Source: Arthrobacter sp. AL12
Lineage (GTDB): Bacteria; Actinomycetota; Actinomycetes; Actinomycetales; Micrococcaceae
DNA length: 64,000 nucleotides
Direction of reading: 5' to 3'
NCBI RefSeq assembly: GCF_029960645.1
Contig: NZ_JASBQY010000008.1
Coordinates: 62,001-126,000 of the forward strand
Shown here: positions 8,565-17,103 of the stretch, one piece after another
Layout: each line of letters starts with the position of its first letter
How positions within the stretch are numbered: the first letter of the stretch is position 1
Translations under genes and position numbers: made by a program
Notes under the pieces: generated by a model
Database searches by the model: none
The model's input: the letters and a program-made list of their open reading frames with translations, nothing else
What the model was told of the DNA's origin: nothing

Positions 8565-9656
8565 ATGACAACACTGATTGAGGCGCCGCCAAACGACGCC
8601 GACGGGCTCCTTCCGTCGAAAAGCAAAGCATCCGGTGGAGGCCTGGGGACATACCTCCTGATCCGGTTCTTCCTCATTATCCCGACCATCTTCATCCTGG
8701 TGACCATGGTCTTTTTCCTGATGCGGGTCATCGGAGACCCCATCACTGCCGCCCAGGGCGGCAGGCTTCCCCCGGATGTGCTGGCCCAGCGCATCCACGA
8801 CGCCGGCTATGACCGGCCGATCATCGTGCAGTACCTCGAATACCTTGGCCAGGTGGCAACCGGCAATTTCGGCACGACGATCACGGACCGCCGGCCCGTT
8901 GTCGAGATGCTCGCAACCTTCGGCACGGCAACCTTGGAACTGACGATCAATGCCCTGATCGTGGCTTTGCTGGTGGGGATCCCGCTCGGGCTCGTCTCCG
9001 CCTACAAACGAGACAAGGCGCCGGACGCCTTTCTGCGGTTCTTCGCCATCCTCTGCTACGCCACTCCGGTCTTCTTCGCTGGCCTGCTGATGAAGCTGAC
9101 TTTCTCGGTCTGGCTCGGCTGGTTTCCGGTTGCAGGAAGGGCCTCCACCAGGACCGAACTGGCCATGGGAAGCCTGGCTGCCCCTACCGGGATCTACTGG
9201 CTGGATGCGCTGCGCAGCGGCAACATGGCGGCGCTCGGCGACGTTGCGGCCCATTCGATCCTCCCGGCCGTGACTCTGGGCCTGCTGACGGCCGGGGTGT
9301 TTCTCCGGCTGGTCCGCACCAATGTCATCGGCACGCTTGGCAAGGACTACGTCGAGGCCGGAAGGTCCCGCGGCGTGAGCGATTTCCGGCTCGTGACCAA
9401 ACACGCCTACAAGCCGGCGCTGATCCCGATCATCACGGTGATGGGGCTGCAGATCGCCCTCCTGCTTGGCGGCGCCGTCCTCACTGAGTCCACGTTCGAG
9501 TGGAAGGGCCTCGGCTACCAGTTGGTGCAGTACCTGAACGCGCGCGACTTCGTCGCCGTCCAGGGCATTGTTGTGCTGCTGGCGGTCATCGTCGCCGTCA
9601 CGAACTTCGTCGTGGACGTCGCGGCCGCCCTGATCGACCCGCGAGTGAGGTACTAG
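8565..9656 (+). CDS. peptide ABC transporter permease (DppB type)
   Basis: The 363-residue inner-membrane protein has the DppB/OppB layout: a first helix around LLIRFFLIIPTIFILVTMVF, a periplasmic loop, then five more helices. The ATPase-contact (EAA) loop is around KDYVEAGRSRGVSDFRL (about 260-280), where the family motif EAARAKG-like sequence is expected. It pairs with the DppC-type permease that starts two bases after its stop codon. The N-terminus is about 25 residues longer than usual before the first helix. Confidence 0.9.
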   Translation: MTTLIEAPPNDADGLLPSKSKASGGGLGTYLLIRFFLIIPTIFILVTMVFFLMRVIGDPITAAQGGRLPPDVLAQRIHDAGYDRPIIVQYLEYLGQVATGNFGTTITDRRPVVEMLATFGTATLELTINALIVALLVGIPLGLVSAYKRDKAPDAFLRFFAILCYATPVFFAGLLMKLTFSVWLGWFPVAGRASTRTELAMGSLAAPTGIYWLDALRSGNMAALGDVAAHSILPAVTLGLLTAGVFLRLVRTNVIGTLGKDYVEAGRSRGVSDFRLVTKHAYKPALIPIITVMGLQIALLLGGAVLTESTFEWKGLGYQLVQYLNARDFVAVQGIVVLLAVIVAVTNFVVDVAAALIDPRVRY

Positions 9657-9658
9657 CC

Positions 9659-10672
9659 ATGAGTGCAATTACAGATAGCGGGCGCAAGCAGCCCCTCATT
9701 TACCGGCTGCCGGTGATCTCCCACTTCCGGACGAGCGTCGGGCTGCAGCGCGGCATGCTCGTCACCGGCCTCGTGCTGACCGTTGTCTTCCTGCTGACGG
9801 CAGTGTTCGCGCCGGTCATCGCACCCTACGGCTTCGCGCAGCTTAGCGACGCGTCCGGCACCTTCCCGGCCCAGCAGCCCCCCAGCGCAGCCCACATCTG
9901 GGGTACCACGGTGAGCGGTTACGACGTCTTCTCCCGCGTGATCTGGGGTGCCCAGACGGCGGCGGTCGTGATCATCGTCGCCGTGGTGATGTCGATCTTC
10001 CTCGGCGTCGCCCTCGGCCTGCTCAGCGGTTACTTCGGCGGCTGGCTGGACCGTGCGCTGGTGGTGATCGCCGATGCGATCTACGCCTTTCCGTCGCTCC
10101 TGCTCGCCATCGTGATGTCAATCGTCATCAGCCGCGGCCAGTCCAGTTTCTGGGGAGGTATCGTGGCCTGCTCCATCTCCATCTCGGTGGTGTTCGTCCC
10201 GCAGTACTTCCGCGTGATCCGGGCCGAGACCATCAGGCTGAAGGCTGAGCCGTACGTTGAATCCGCCAAGGTGGTGGGTGCCTCAAGCTTCCGCATCATG
10301 GGCCGCCACATCTTCAAGAACGCAACGCGCACACTGCCGCTGATCTTCACGCTGAATGCGTCCGAGGCGATCCTGACCCTCGCGGGGCTGGGCTTCCTGG
10401 GGTTCGGCATCGAACCGTCCTCCGCCGCCGAATGGGGCTTCGACCTCAGCAAGGCCATTAACGATGCCTCATCGGGCATCTGGTGGACGGGCATCTTCCC
10501 GGGTACGGCCATCGTCCTAACCGTGCTGGGGCTGACCCTTGTGGGTGAGAGCATCAACGATCTCAACGATCCACGGCTTAGGGGCCGCAGGAAGTCCGGC
10601 AGCAAGGTTCCCGGCGGAGGTTCGGACAGGGCCGCGACGGCGGCGCTCCAAGCAGAAGTGAGAAGTTCATGA
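9659..10672 (+). CDS. peptide ABC transporter permease (DppC type)
   Basis: The 337-residue permease begins with the N-terminal OppC region and a first helix (MLVTGLVLTVVFLLTAVFAP). The extracytoplasmic loop contains HIWGTTVSGYDVFSRVIWG, a family signature. The EAA loop is near EPYVESAKVVGASSFRIM. ATG 9659 follows the upstream stop by two bases, and the end overlaps the ATPase gene by four bases (ATGA), so translation is probably coupled. Confidence 0.9.
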   Translation: MSAITDSGRKQPLIYRLPVISHFRTSVGLQRGMLVTGLVLTVVFLLTAVFAPVIAPYGFAQLSDASGTFPAQQPPSAAHIWGTTVSGYDVFSRVIWGAQTAAVVIIVAVVMSIFLGVALGLLSGYFGGWLDRALVVIADAIYAFPSLLLAIVMSIVISRGQSSFWGGIVACSISISVVFVPQYFRVIRAETIRLKAEPYVESAKVVGASSFRIMGRHIFKNATRTLPLIFTLNASEAILTLAGLGFLGFGIEPSSAAEWGFDLSKAINDASSGIWWTGIFPGTAIVLTVLGLTLVGESINDLNDPRLRGRRKSGSKVPGGGSDRAATAALQAEVRSS

Positions 10673-12372
10673 CAACCAACATCGACCGGCCGGGCCCCGG
10701 CTCCGGCCCTGTCCTGGATATCGAAAACCTCAAGGTCACGTTCGCGACCGATGCCGGCGATGTCTATGCCGTCAAGGACGTCAGCCTCGAAGTCAACCCC
10801 GGCGAGGTTGTCGCCATCGTTGGCGAATCGGGATCCGGCAAGACCGTGACGGCCAAGACCATCCTGGGCCTGCTGCCGGAAACGGCAACCAGCCAGGGTG
10901 CCGTGCTGATCAACGGCAACAATGTCATCAGCGTCAGTGCGGCCAAGCTGCGGCAGATCCGCGGCCGCGACGTGGCCATGGTGTTCCAGGAACCGTCCAC
11001 GGCCCTCAACCCCGTCTTCACCGTCGGCTGGCAGATTGCCGAAGGCATCCGGGCGCATGTCGATACCGCCAGTGGCAAGAAGATCTCGGCCAAGGAGGCG
11101 AAGGCGCGGGCCGTCGAAGCCCTCCGGAAAGTGGGCATCCCGGATCCGGAAACGCGGGTTAATTACTATCCGCACCAGTTTTCGGGCGGCCAGAAGCAGC
11201 GCGTCGTTATTGCCGCCGCGCTGGCCCTGAACCCGGGGCTGATCGTGGCCGACGAGCCCACGACCGCCCTCGATGTCACGGTCCAGGCGGAGATCCTGGA
11301 GTTGCTGCGGGATCTGCGGGACAAGTTCGGTACCTCCATCGTGCTGATCACGCACAACATGGGCGTGGTCGCCGACCTCGCCGACCGGGTGGTGGTCATG
11401 TACCAGGGGGACGTCGTGGAGGAAGCCTCCTCCCGGGTCCTGTTCGCCCAGCCCAGGGAGGAGTACACCAAGAAACTCCTTGCCGCCGTCCCGCACCTGG
11501 GCCGCAACTCCGCGTCCGAAGGCATGACGGAACGCGCCCATCAGGGCGGAAAGGTGCTGGTCGAGGCGAAGAACCTGACGATTGAGTATCCGGGAAGGCT
11601 GGGCACCCCGGCTTTCAAAGCGGTCGACGGCGTCAGCTTCACAGTGTCCGAAGGCGAAGTCTTCGGCCTCGTGGGGGAGTCGGGTTCCGGCAAGACCACC
11701 ATCGGCCGGGCCATCGCCGGCCTCAACCGGACCACGGGCGGCAGCCTCAAGGTGCTGGGGTACGAAATGTTGAACTTCAAGGAGCGCACCTTCAAACCGC
11801 TCCGCAAGGAGATCGGCTTCGTGTTCCAGGACCCGGCGGCTTCCTTCAACCCGCAGCTGACCATCGGCGACTGCGTCGCCGAGCCGCTCATCATCCATGG
11901 CAACCCGACCGCGGCGGAGGCACGCCAGCGCGTTCGCGAGCTGCTCGAGTCAGTGCAGCTGCCGGCGTCGTACGCTGACAGATTCCCGCACGAACTCTCC
12001 GGCGGCCAGCGGCAGCGCGCCTCCCTGGCGCGGGCGCTCATCCTGAACCCGAAGCTGCTCATCGCCGATGAGCCGACGTCGGCGCTGGATGTTTCCGTGC
12101 AGGCCGTGGTCCTGGAGCTCTTCAAGGAGATCCAGCGCGAGTTCGGGTTCGCGGCCCTGTTCATCAGCCACGACCTCGCCGTCGTGGACATCCTTTCGCC
12201 CTGGGTCGGGGTGCTCTACAAGGGCAAGATGGTGGAACAGGGGATCGGCAGCCAGGTGATGGGCAATCCGCAGCACTCCTACACGAAGAAACTCATAGCG
12301 TCCCTGCCCGTTCCGGATCCCGACGAGCAGGCCCGGCGCCGCGAGGCCTTCCGCGAGGTGCTCCACAGCTAG
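10669..12372 (+). CDS. fused double ABC ATPase of the peptide transporter (DppD-DppF type)
   Basis: Two complete nucleotide-binding domains are fused in 567 residues. Domain 1 (about 14-270) has Walker A GESGSGKT, signature FSGGQKQR and Walker B LIVADEPTTALD. Domain 2 (about 300-560) has GESGSGKT, LSGGQRQRASLARAL and LLIADEPTSALD. The first domain is followed by the oligopeptide-type C-terminal extension. Together the domains would power import through the two permeases, replacing separate DppD and DppF proteins. The start overlaps the permease gene by four bases and a strong terminator follows. Cys residues of the DppD/F Fe-S type are not evident. Confidence 0.93.
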   Translation: MTTNIDRPGPGSGPVLDIENLKVTFATDAGDVYAVKDVSLEVNPGEVVAIVGESGSGKTVTAKTILGLLPETATSQGAVLINGNNVISVSAAKLRQIRGRDVAMVFQEPSTALNPVFTVGWQIAEGIRAHVDTASGKKISAKEAKARAVEALRKVGIPDPETRVNYYPHQFSGGQKQRVVIAAALALNPGLIVADEPTTALDVTVQAEILELLRDLRDKFGTSIVLITHNMGVVADLADRVVVMYQGDVVEEASSRVLFAQPREEYTKKLLAAVPHLGRNSASEGMTERAHQGGKVLVEAKNLTIEYPGRLGTPAFKAVDGVSFTVSEGEVFGLVGESGSGKTTIGRAIAGLNRTTGGSLKVLGYEMLNFKERTFKPLRKEIGFVFQDPAASFNPQLTIGDCVAEPLIIHGNPTAAEARQRVRELLESVQLPASYADRFPHELSGGQRQRASLARALILNPKLLIADEPTSALDVSVQAVVLELFKEIQREFGFAALFISHDLAVVDILSPWVGVLYKGKMVEQGIGSQVMGNPQHSYTKKLIASLPVPDPDEQARRREAFREVLHS

Positions 12373-12393
12373 CCCGGTTTTGGCGCATGCCGG

Positions 12394-12437
12394 AAGGACA
12401 TGCCCACCGTTCAGCGCGAACGGTGGGCATGTCCTTT
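12394..12437 (+). terminator. terminator after the peptide transporter operon
   Basis: Nineteen-base perfect arms (12394-12412 and 12418-12436) flank a 5-base loop. The second arm ends in TTT. Confidence 0.88.
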
Positions 12438-12440
12438 CGC

Positions 12441-12639
12441 GCAGGAACGGGCGGTGCGGAGGCACTCCCTGCGCCGTCCGGCAGCGGGAGCGATGAGCCA
12501 CCGTGCCCCTGCCGGTTGGTGAGGTGGGCCTGTAGCGCTGGTGGGGTGTCGTGCCGTGCAGCACTGATCCATTAGACCGCAGCCAGTTCCTTCCTCCCCG
12601 TCGTGCCCGGAAAAAGTCGACAACGGAAGGATCGGGACG
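12441..12639 (+). other. non-coding left part of the IS110-type element
   Basis: This stretch between the operon terminator and the transposase start has no convincing gene. In IS110-family elements the equivalent left-end region encodes the bridge RNA that guides the recombinase, so a decayed bridge RNA may lie here. No secondary structure was computed. The true element boundary is not visible by eye. Confidence 0.25.
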
Positions 12640-13874
12640 ATGCTGTTCATCGGCGACGACTGGGCTGAGGACCACCACGACATCGCGGTCCTGGATGAGG
12701 CGGGCAGGTTACTGGCGCGCCGCAGGCTCAATGAGGGCGTATCCGGGCTTGAGGCCCTCCATGCCCTGCTCGGAGGGTACCTGCCCGAGAACGCGCCAGC
12801 GGCCGAGGTGCTGGTCGGGATTGAGACTGACCGCGGGCCCTGGGTACAGGGACTGCTGGCGTCCGGCTATACAGTTTACGCGATCAACCCGGCGCAGTCG
12901 GCCCGCTACCGGCAGCGCACCGGGGCGGCCGGGGCGAAATCGGACAAGGGCGATGCGCTGGTCCTGGCCCGGATCGTGGCTGTTGACCGGGAGCTGCACC
13001 GGGCGATCGCTGCGGACAGCGGCGTCGCGGAAGAGGTCAAGGTCCTGGCCAGGGCTCACCAGTCGCTGATCTGGGCCAGGCAGCGGCAGGCGAACGTGCT
13101 GCGTTCGAACCTGCGTGAGTACTACCCGGCCGCTTTGGCAGCGTTCGGGCAGGACCTGCACGGACGGGACGCGATGGCCGTGCTCGGCACCGCACCCGGG
13201 CCAAAGGCCGGGGACCGCCTCACCCCGGCCAGGGTCCAGGCGTTGCTGCGGCACGCCGGACGGCAACGCTACCTGGCTTCACGCTCCAGCAAGATCGTCG
13301 AAGCGCTGCACGCGCCCCAGTTGCCAGCCCGCCCGGGGATCGAGGCCGCCTAGACGGCCACCACGGCGGCCCTGGTTGCCGTCATCCGCGAACTGAACAC
13401 CCAGATCGGGGTCCTGCAGGGGCAGGTGGAGGAAACTTTTGGCCGGCACCCGGACGCTGAGATCTACCTCAGCCAGCCGGGTCTGGGGCCGGTGCCCGGC
13501 GCCCGGGTGCTGGGCGAATTCGGGGACGCGGCGGACCGCTACGCCGACGCCAGATCACGGAGTGACTACGCCGGGACCAGCCCGGTCACCCGGGCCTCCG
13601 GCACCAAGCGCAGCGTGCTGGCCCGGCATGCCCGAAACCGGCGCCGGGCCGATGCCCTGGACCGGCAGGCCTTCGCCGCACCCAGCGTCTCGCCCGGCGT
13701 CTCGCCTACTACGACGCCCGCCGTTCACGCGGTGCCACCCACCACCAGGCCCTCCGGGCCCTGGCCAACCGGCTTGTCGGGGTCCTCCACGGCTGCCTCC
13801 GCCACCACACCACCTACAACGAGGACACCGCGTGGCACACCACTACCCAAAACGTTGAACTCCGCGCCGCTTGA
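12640..13874 (+). pseudogene. IS110-family transposase, broken
   Basis: The first part (ATG 12640, preceded by GGAAGG) gives a DEDD-type N-terminal domain: GDDWAEDHHDIAVLDEAG, then VLVGIETDRG and AKSDKGDALVLARIV. An in-frame TAG at 13351-13353 interrupts it at GIEAA. The same frame resumes with ATTAALVAVIRELN and runs through the transposase_20 domain (SQPGLGPVPGARVLGEFGDA, DYAGTSPVTRASGTK). Near 13690 the frame shifts, and the true C-terminus YYDARRSRGATHHQALRALA is read in another frame to TGA 13872-13874. One nonsense and at least one frameshift make the element inactive unless complemented. Confidence 0.88.
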
Positions 13875-13909
13875 CGGCTTAGAACCGTGGGGTATCTAGA
13901 CTGGGTCAA
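13871..13909 (+). promoter_or_regulatory. candidate leaderless promoter of the chorismate mutase gene
   Basis: TTGACG (13871-13876) and TAGACT (13897-13902) are 20 bases apart. ATG follows six bases after the -10 box and there is no Shine-Dalgarno sequence. The -35-like box overlaps the last codons of the broken transposase. Confidence 0.45.
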
Positions 13910-14421
13910 TGACTGAGCAGAACCAGACACATCCCGACGCCGACTCCTATGACCCCGGGGCCAGCTCGCTGGCCGGTCAGGTGGATCCTGCGGTGATGGC
14001 GGAGCTGTTGTCGATCCGTTCCAGCATCGACAACATCGATGCCACCCTCGTCTACCTTCTGGCCGAGCGTTTCAAGGCCACACAGAAAGTCGGATTCCTC
14101 AAGGCAACCCACAAGCTTCCCGCCGGAGACCCGGGCCGGGAGACGGCGCAGATCGCACGGCTGCGGCGGCTCGCGGCGGAGGCCCACCTGGATCCGGCGT
14201 TCGCCGAGAAGTTCCTCAACTTCATCATCGGAGAGGTCATCCGGCACCACGAGGCCATTGCCGAGGACCACGAGGCCTCACTGGCCGCCGACAGTTTGCC
14301 CGCCGGTACCCTCGCCGCGGATGCCCTGGCCGCCGGGAACCAGGCCGCGGATGCCGGGCGCTCAGGGTCCGCCGGCCATGTCCCCGGGGCGGCCGGCCCG
14401 GCCGTCTCCGCCACCGCTTAG
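13909..14421 (+). CDS. chorismate mutase (AroQ type)
   Basis: The all-helical AroQ domain spans about residues 28-118 of 170 and should convert chorismate to prephenate for Phe/Tyr synthesis. Visible active-site elements are R37 in SIRSSIDNID, R54 in LLAERF, K65 in QKVGFLK and the loop GDPGRE (D74, R77, E78). The tail from about 120 to 170 is Ala/Gly-rich, low complexity and probably disordered; it is not part of the enzyme fold. The next gene starts two bases after the stop. The promoter appears leaderless. Confidence 0.9.
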   Translation: MTEQNQTHPDADSYDPGASSLAGQVDPAVMAELLSIRSSIDNIDATLVYLLAERFKATQKVGFLKATHKLPAGDPGRETAQIARLRRLAAEAHLDPAFAEKFLNFIIGEVIRHHEAIAEDHEASLAADSLPAGTLAADALAAGNQAADAGRSGSAGHVPGAAGPAVSATA

Positions 14422-14423
14422 CC

Positions 14424-15467
14424 GTGGCCGCACCATTGGAACCGGAACCGGAACAGGTCACCGCCACCGCCCTGGGCACCTGGCCCGGCGAAGACCCGGT
14501 CGAGGCCGCACGGATCATCCGCGGCGAGCTCGGCAGCCCGCACCTGCCCTTCCTGGCTGAGCTCCCCGACCGGGGCGTCGGCTCCGACGCGCTCGGCCGG
14601 ACAGCGTCCCTGCTGGTGGACCTGGCCGTGGACGTCCAGCCCTACGGCTGGCGGATCGTGGACCGGCCCGGGAAGGATTTCAAACGGGCGCGTTCTGCCC
14701 TGTCCACCGACATCAACATCCTCGCCGATGTGATCGGCGCCGAGGACACCCCTGCGCATGACATCAAGGTCCAGCTCCGCGGTCCGCTCAGTCTCGCGGC
14801 GGGCCTGCACCTGCACAACGGGGAACGCGCCCTCATCGACCATGGCGCCCGCCGGGACCTGGCGGCCTCTCTGGCTGCCGGTGCCGGCAGCTACCTCAGC
14901 CGGGTGGCCGCGGCTGCCCCCGGTGCGCGGATCGTCGTCCAGATCGACGAGCCGGAGATCGCGTCGGTGCTGGCCGGCACCATTCCCACCTCCAGCGGCT
15001 ACCGGACCCTGCGCTCGGTGCCGGGCAGGGAGGCCACCGACGCCTGGCAGCTGGTCATCGACGCCCTGCGGGCGGCCGGCGCCGTCGAGGTTGTTGTCTG
15101 CGTTCCGGAAGTCGAGGCGCCTTTTGACCGGATCCTGGCCGCCGGGGCCGACGGGATTGCCGTGCCGCTGCGGGCCCTGACGTCCCGCCAGTGGGAGCAG
15201 CTCGCCGGCGCGGTGGAGGCGGGCAAACGGCTCTGGACCGGTGCCCTGGACGTCTCCAACCCCGCCGCAGCGCTGCCCCGCGTGGCCGACGTCGTGGAAA
15301 CCGTCTGGCGGCCATGGCGCCAGCTGGGACTGCCGGCGTCGACCCTGGGCGCCCTGCGGGTGACGCCCTCGGACGGGCTGGCCCGGTATTCGCCGTCGTC
15401 CGCGACGGCGGTGCTGACCCGGCTGACGCAGGTGGCCGACGGACTCAACCAGCTTGCGCTCGGCTAG
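14424..15467 (+). CDS. MetE-like (cobalamin-independent methionine synthase fold) protein
   Basis: The 347-residue protein resembles the UROD/MetE-like superfamily proteins of Actinobacteria that are annotated as vitamin-B12-independent methionine synthases. Familiar stretches are TALGTWPGEDPVEAARII, LPFLAELPDRGVGSDALGRT, VQLRGPLSLAAGLHLHNGER and QIDEPEIASVLAG. It is less than half the length of MetE and corresponds only to the C-terminal domain. The HxC zinc motif of MetE is not visible; the equivalent strand reads VVVCVPEVE with a lone C226. Methionine synthase activity is therefore doubtful. The start is GTG 14424, two bases after the chorismate mutase stop, indicating an operon. Confidence 0.7.
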   Translation: MAAPLEPEPEQVTATALGTWPGEDPVEAARIIRGELGSPHLPFLAELPDRGVGSDALGRTASLLVDLAVDVQPYGWRIVDRPGKDFKRARSALSTDINILADVIGAEDTPAHDIKVQLRGPLSLAAGLHLHNGERALIDHGARRDLAASLAAGAGSYLSRVAAAAPGARIVVQIDEPEIASVLAGTIPTSSGYRTLRSVPGREATDAWQLVIDALRAAGAVEVVVCVPEVEAPFDRILAAGADGIAVPLRALTSRQWEQLAGAVEAGKRLWTGALDVSNPAAALPRVADVVETVWRPWRQLGLPASTLGALRVTPSDGLARYSPSSATAVLTRLTQVADGLNQLALG

Positions 15468-15498
15468 CACCGGGACGCAGCGCCGGCACACGGCACCG

Positions 15499-16212
15499 TC
15501 AGCTGCGGGCTTCCCAGCGGTCCGGCCTGGCGTGCTCCGGAAGGTAGCCCGGTGCGGCCGCGCCGCCGGGATACGGTTCCAGCCGGTAGTCGAAGTGCCC
15601 GGCATAGACCAGGACCAGCCCGAGCTGCGGCTGGATCACCTTCACCTGGATCCGGTGCTTCCCGGACGTGCCCTCCTCGGGCGCCCACCACTGTTCTGCG
15701 TAGGCCTTGGCATCGAGGGCGCCGGGCAACGGAATCCGCAGCGGCCCGAGGAACAGCCGAGATGCCTCCGAAACCCCGCGCAGCCGGCCGCCGGCGGTGA
15801 CGCTGACGTTCAGGTCCGTGACCAGCCGCCGGTACCGCCCGACATAATCCACCAGCCCGTGCCGGCTGCCCGATTCATCGAAGCTGGTGGTGTCGTGGAA
15901 CACGCGGGTGGTGCCCGGGAAAAAGATCTCGCGCCGTGCCGTGAGGCTGGAACGGCCGAACGGGTCCAGGTGGGCGTGGTTTTCGATCCGGAACCGGATG
16001 TCCTCGCCGTATTCCGGGAAAAAGGACTCCTCCCCGCTGGCGAGGCGCAGCAGGGGGCGGAGCCACCTCTGCCGGCAGCCGACCACCTCAAACACGCCCT
16101 CGCCAACGCCGTAGTGGCCGGAACCGGGGGTGAGCGAGAAGTACTCCTGAAGCTCCGGCTGCAGCCGGGCATAGTCAGTTCCAAGGGCGCGCTGGTAGAT
16201 CGGGGTGCTCAC
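15499..16212 (-). CDS. DUF4166 domain protein
   Basis: The 237-residue protein matches the DUF4166 pattern: IYQRALGTDYARLQPELQEY near the start, GVGEGVFEVV, FRIENHAHLDPFGRSSLT, and VDYVGRYRRLVTDLNVSV. No signal peptide or membrane helix is seen. The biochemical function is unknown; in other genomes the domain is often found with epimerase-like proteins. The start is GTG 16212, chosen because AGGAGG lies five bases upstream; longer in-frame readings start with non-conserved sequence. It is divergent from mtrA. Confidence 0.75.
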   Translation of the reverse strand: MSTPIYQRALGTDYARLQPELQEYFSLTPGSGHYGVGEGVFEVVGCRQRWLRPLLRLASGEESFFPEYGEDIRFRIENHAHLDPFGRSSLTARREIFFPGTTRVFHDTTSFDESGSRHGLVDYVGRYRRLVTDLNVSVTAGGRLRGVSEASRLFLGPLRIPLPGALDAKAYAEQWWAPEEGTSGKHRIQVKVIQPQLGLVLVYAGHFDYRLEPYPGGAAAPGYLPEHARPDRWEARS

Positions 16213-16397
16213 AGAATCCTCCTGGGGTTCCTGGCAGGTAGATGTATTCCTGTCCACAGCATGCGGGACGAAGCCCGGTTTGTCACAGCAGGCAGGACGC
16301 GGCGCTGCGGTGTGGATGTGCGGCCCGGGTGCCGGCGACGCCATGCCGGGGCGCCGCCGAATACGACAAAGCCAATTCAATAGGGGAACATATACAT

Positions 16398-17072
16398 ATG
16401 AAGGCACGCATTCTGGTAGTGGACGATGACGAGGCGCTGGCCGAGATGATCGGTATTGTGCTGCGCAATGACGGGTTCGAGCCCGTCTTCTGCGCTGACG
16501 GCGGGCAGGCGCTGGACGTTTTCCGCTCCGCCAAACCCGACCTCGTGCTGCTCGACCTCATGCTCCCGGGCATTGACGGCATTGAAGTCTGCCGCCAGAT
16601 CCGGGCCGAGTCCGACGTGCCGATCGTGATGCTTACCGCCAAGGCGGACACCTCGGACGTGGTCCGCGGACTTGAGTCCGGGGCCGACGATTACGTTCCG
16701 AAGCCCTTCAAACCGGCCGAGCTCGTCGCCCGCGTCCGGGCCCGGCTCCGGCCCGGCGACCAGAAGGCGCCGGAAACGCTGCACATCGCGGACGTCACGA
16801 TCGACGTGGCGGGGCACCTTGTCAGCCGCGGCACCGACCGCATCTCGCTGACGCCCCTGGAATTCGACCTGCTGGTCGCGCTGGCACGCAAGCCCTGGCA
16901 GGTCTTCACCCGGGAACTACTCCTGGAACAGGTCTGGGGCTACCGGCACGCCGCCGATACCCGGCTGGTCAATGTCCACGTCCAGCGGCTGAGGTCCAAG
17001 ATCGAACGCGACCCGGAAGCCCCCGAAGTTGTATTGACGGTCCGTGGTGTCGGCTACAAAGCAGGTTCCTGA
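16398..17072 (+). CDS. mtrA: two-component response regulator MtrA
   Basis: This is an OmpR-class regulator of 224 residues. The receiver domain (1-120) has acidic residues D9-D11, phosphoacceptor D53 in LLDLMLPGIDG, the T in VMLTAK and the K in YVPKPFKP. The C-terminal winged helix (about 130-220) ends with VNVHVQRLRSKIERDPEAP and TVRGVGYKAG. MtrA with MtrB controls cell-wall hydrolases, osmotic response and division in Actinobacteria. The gene order mtrA-mtrB-lpqB is the standard one. ATG 16398 follows AGGGGAA; sequence upstream of it is not conserved. Confidence 0.95.
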   Translation: MKARILVVDDDEALAEMIGIVLRNDGFEPVFCADGGQALDVFRSAKPDLVLLDLMLPGIDGIEVCRQIRAESDVPIVMLTAKADTSDVVRGLESGADDYVPKPFKPAELVARVRARLRPGDQKAPETLHIADVTIDVAGHLVSRGTDRISLTPLEFDLLVALARKPWQVFTRELLLEQVWGYRHAADTRLVNVHVQRLRSKIERDPEAPEVVLTVRGVGYKAGS

Positions 17073-17103
17073 ACCGCGGGACGGCCGCCCCGGAGCCGGT
17101 CCG

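Noticed and set aside
10081..11898. Long open frame on the minus strand (605 codons) opposite the permease and ATPase genes
   Set aside because: It is antisense to clear ABC transporter genes. Long antisense frames are expected in high-GC DNA and the product has no recognisable domain.
17044..17103. mtrB start at 17044 overlapping mtrA
   Set aside because: It would overlap mtrA by 29 bases and lacks its own ribosome-binding site; GTG 17104 with GGAG upstream is simpler. The early start is not fully excluded.
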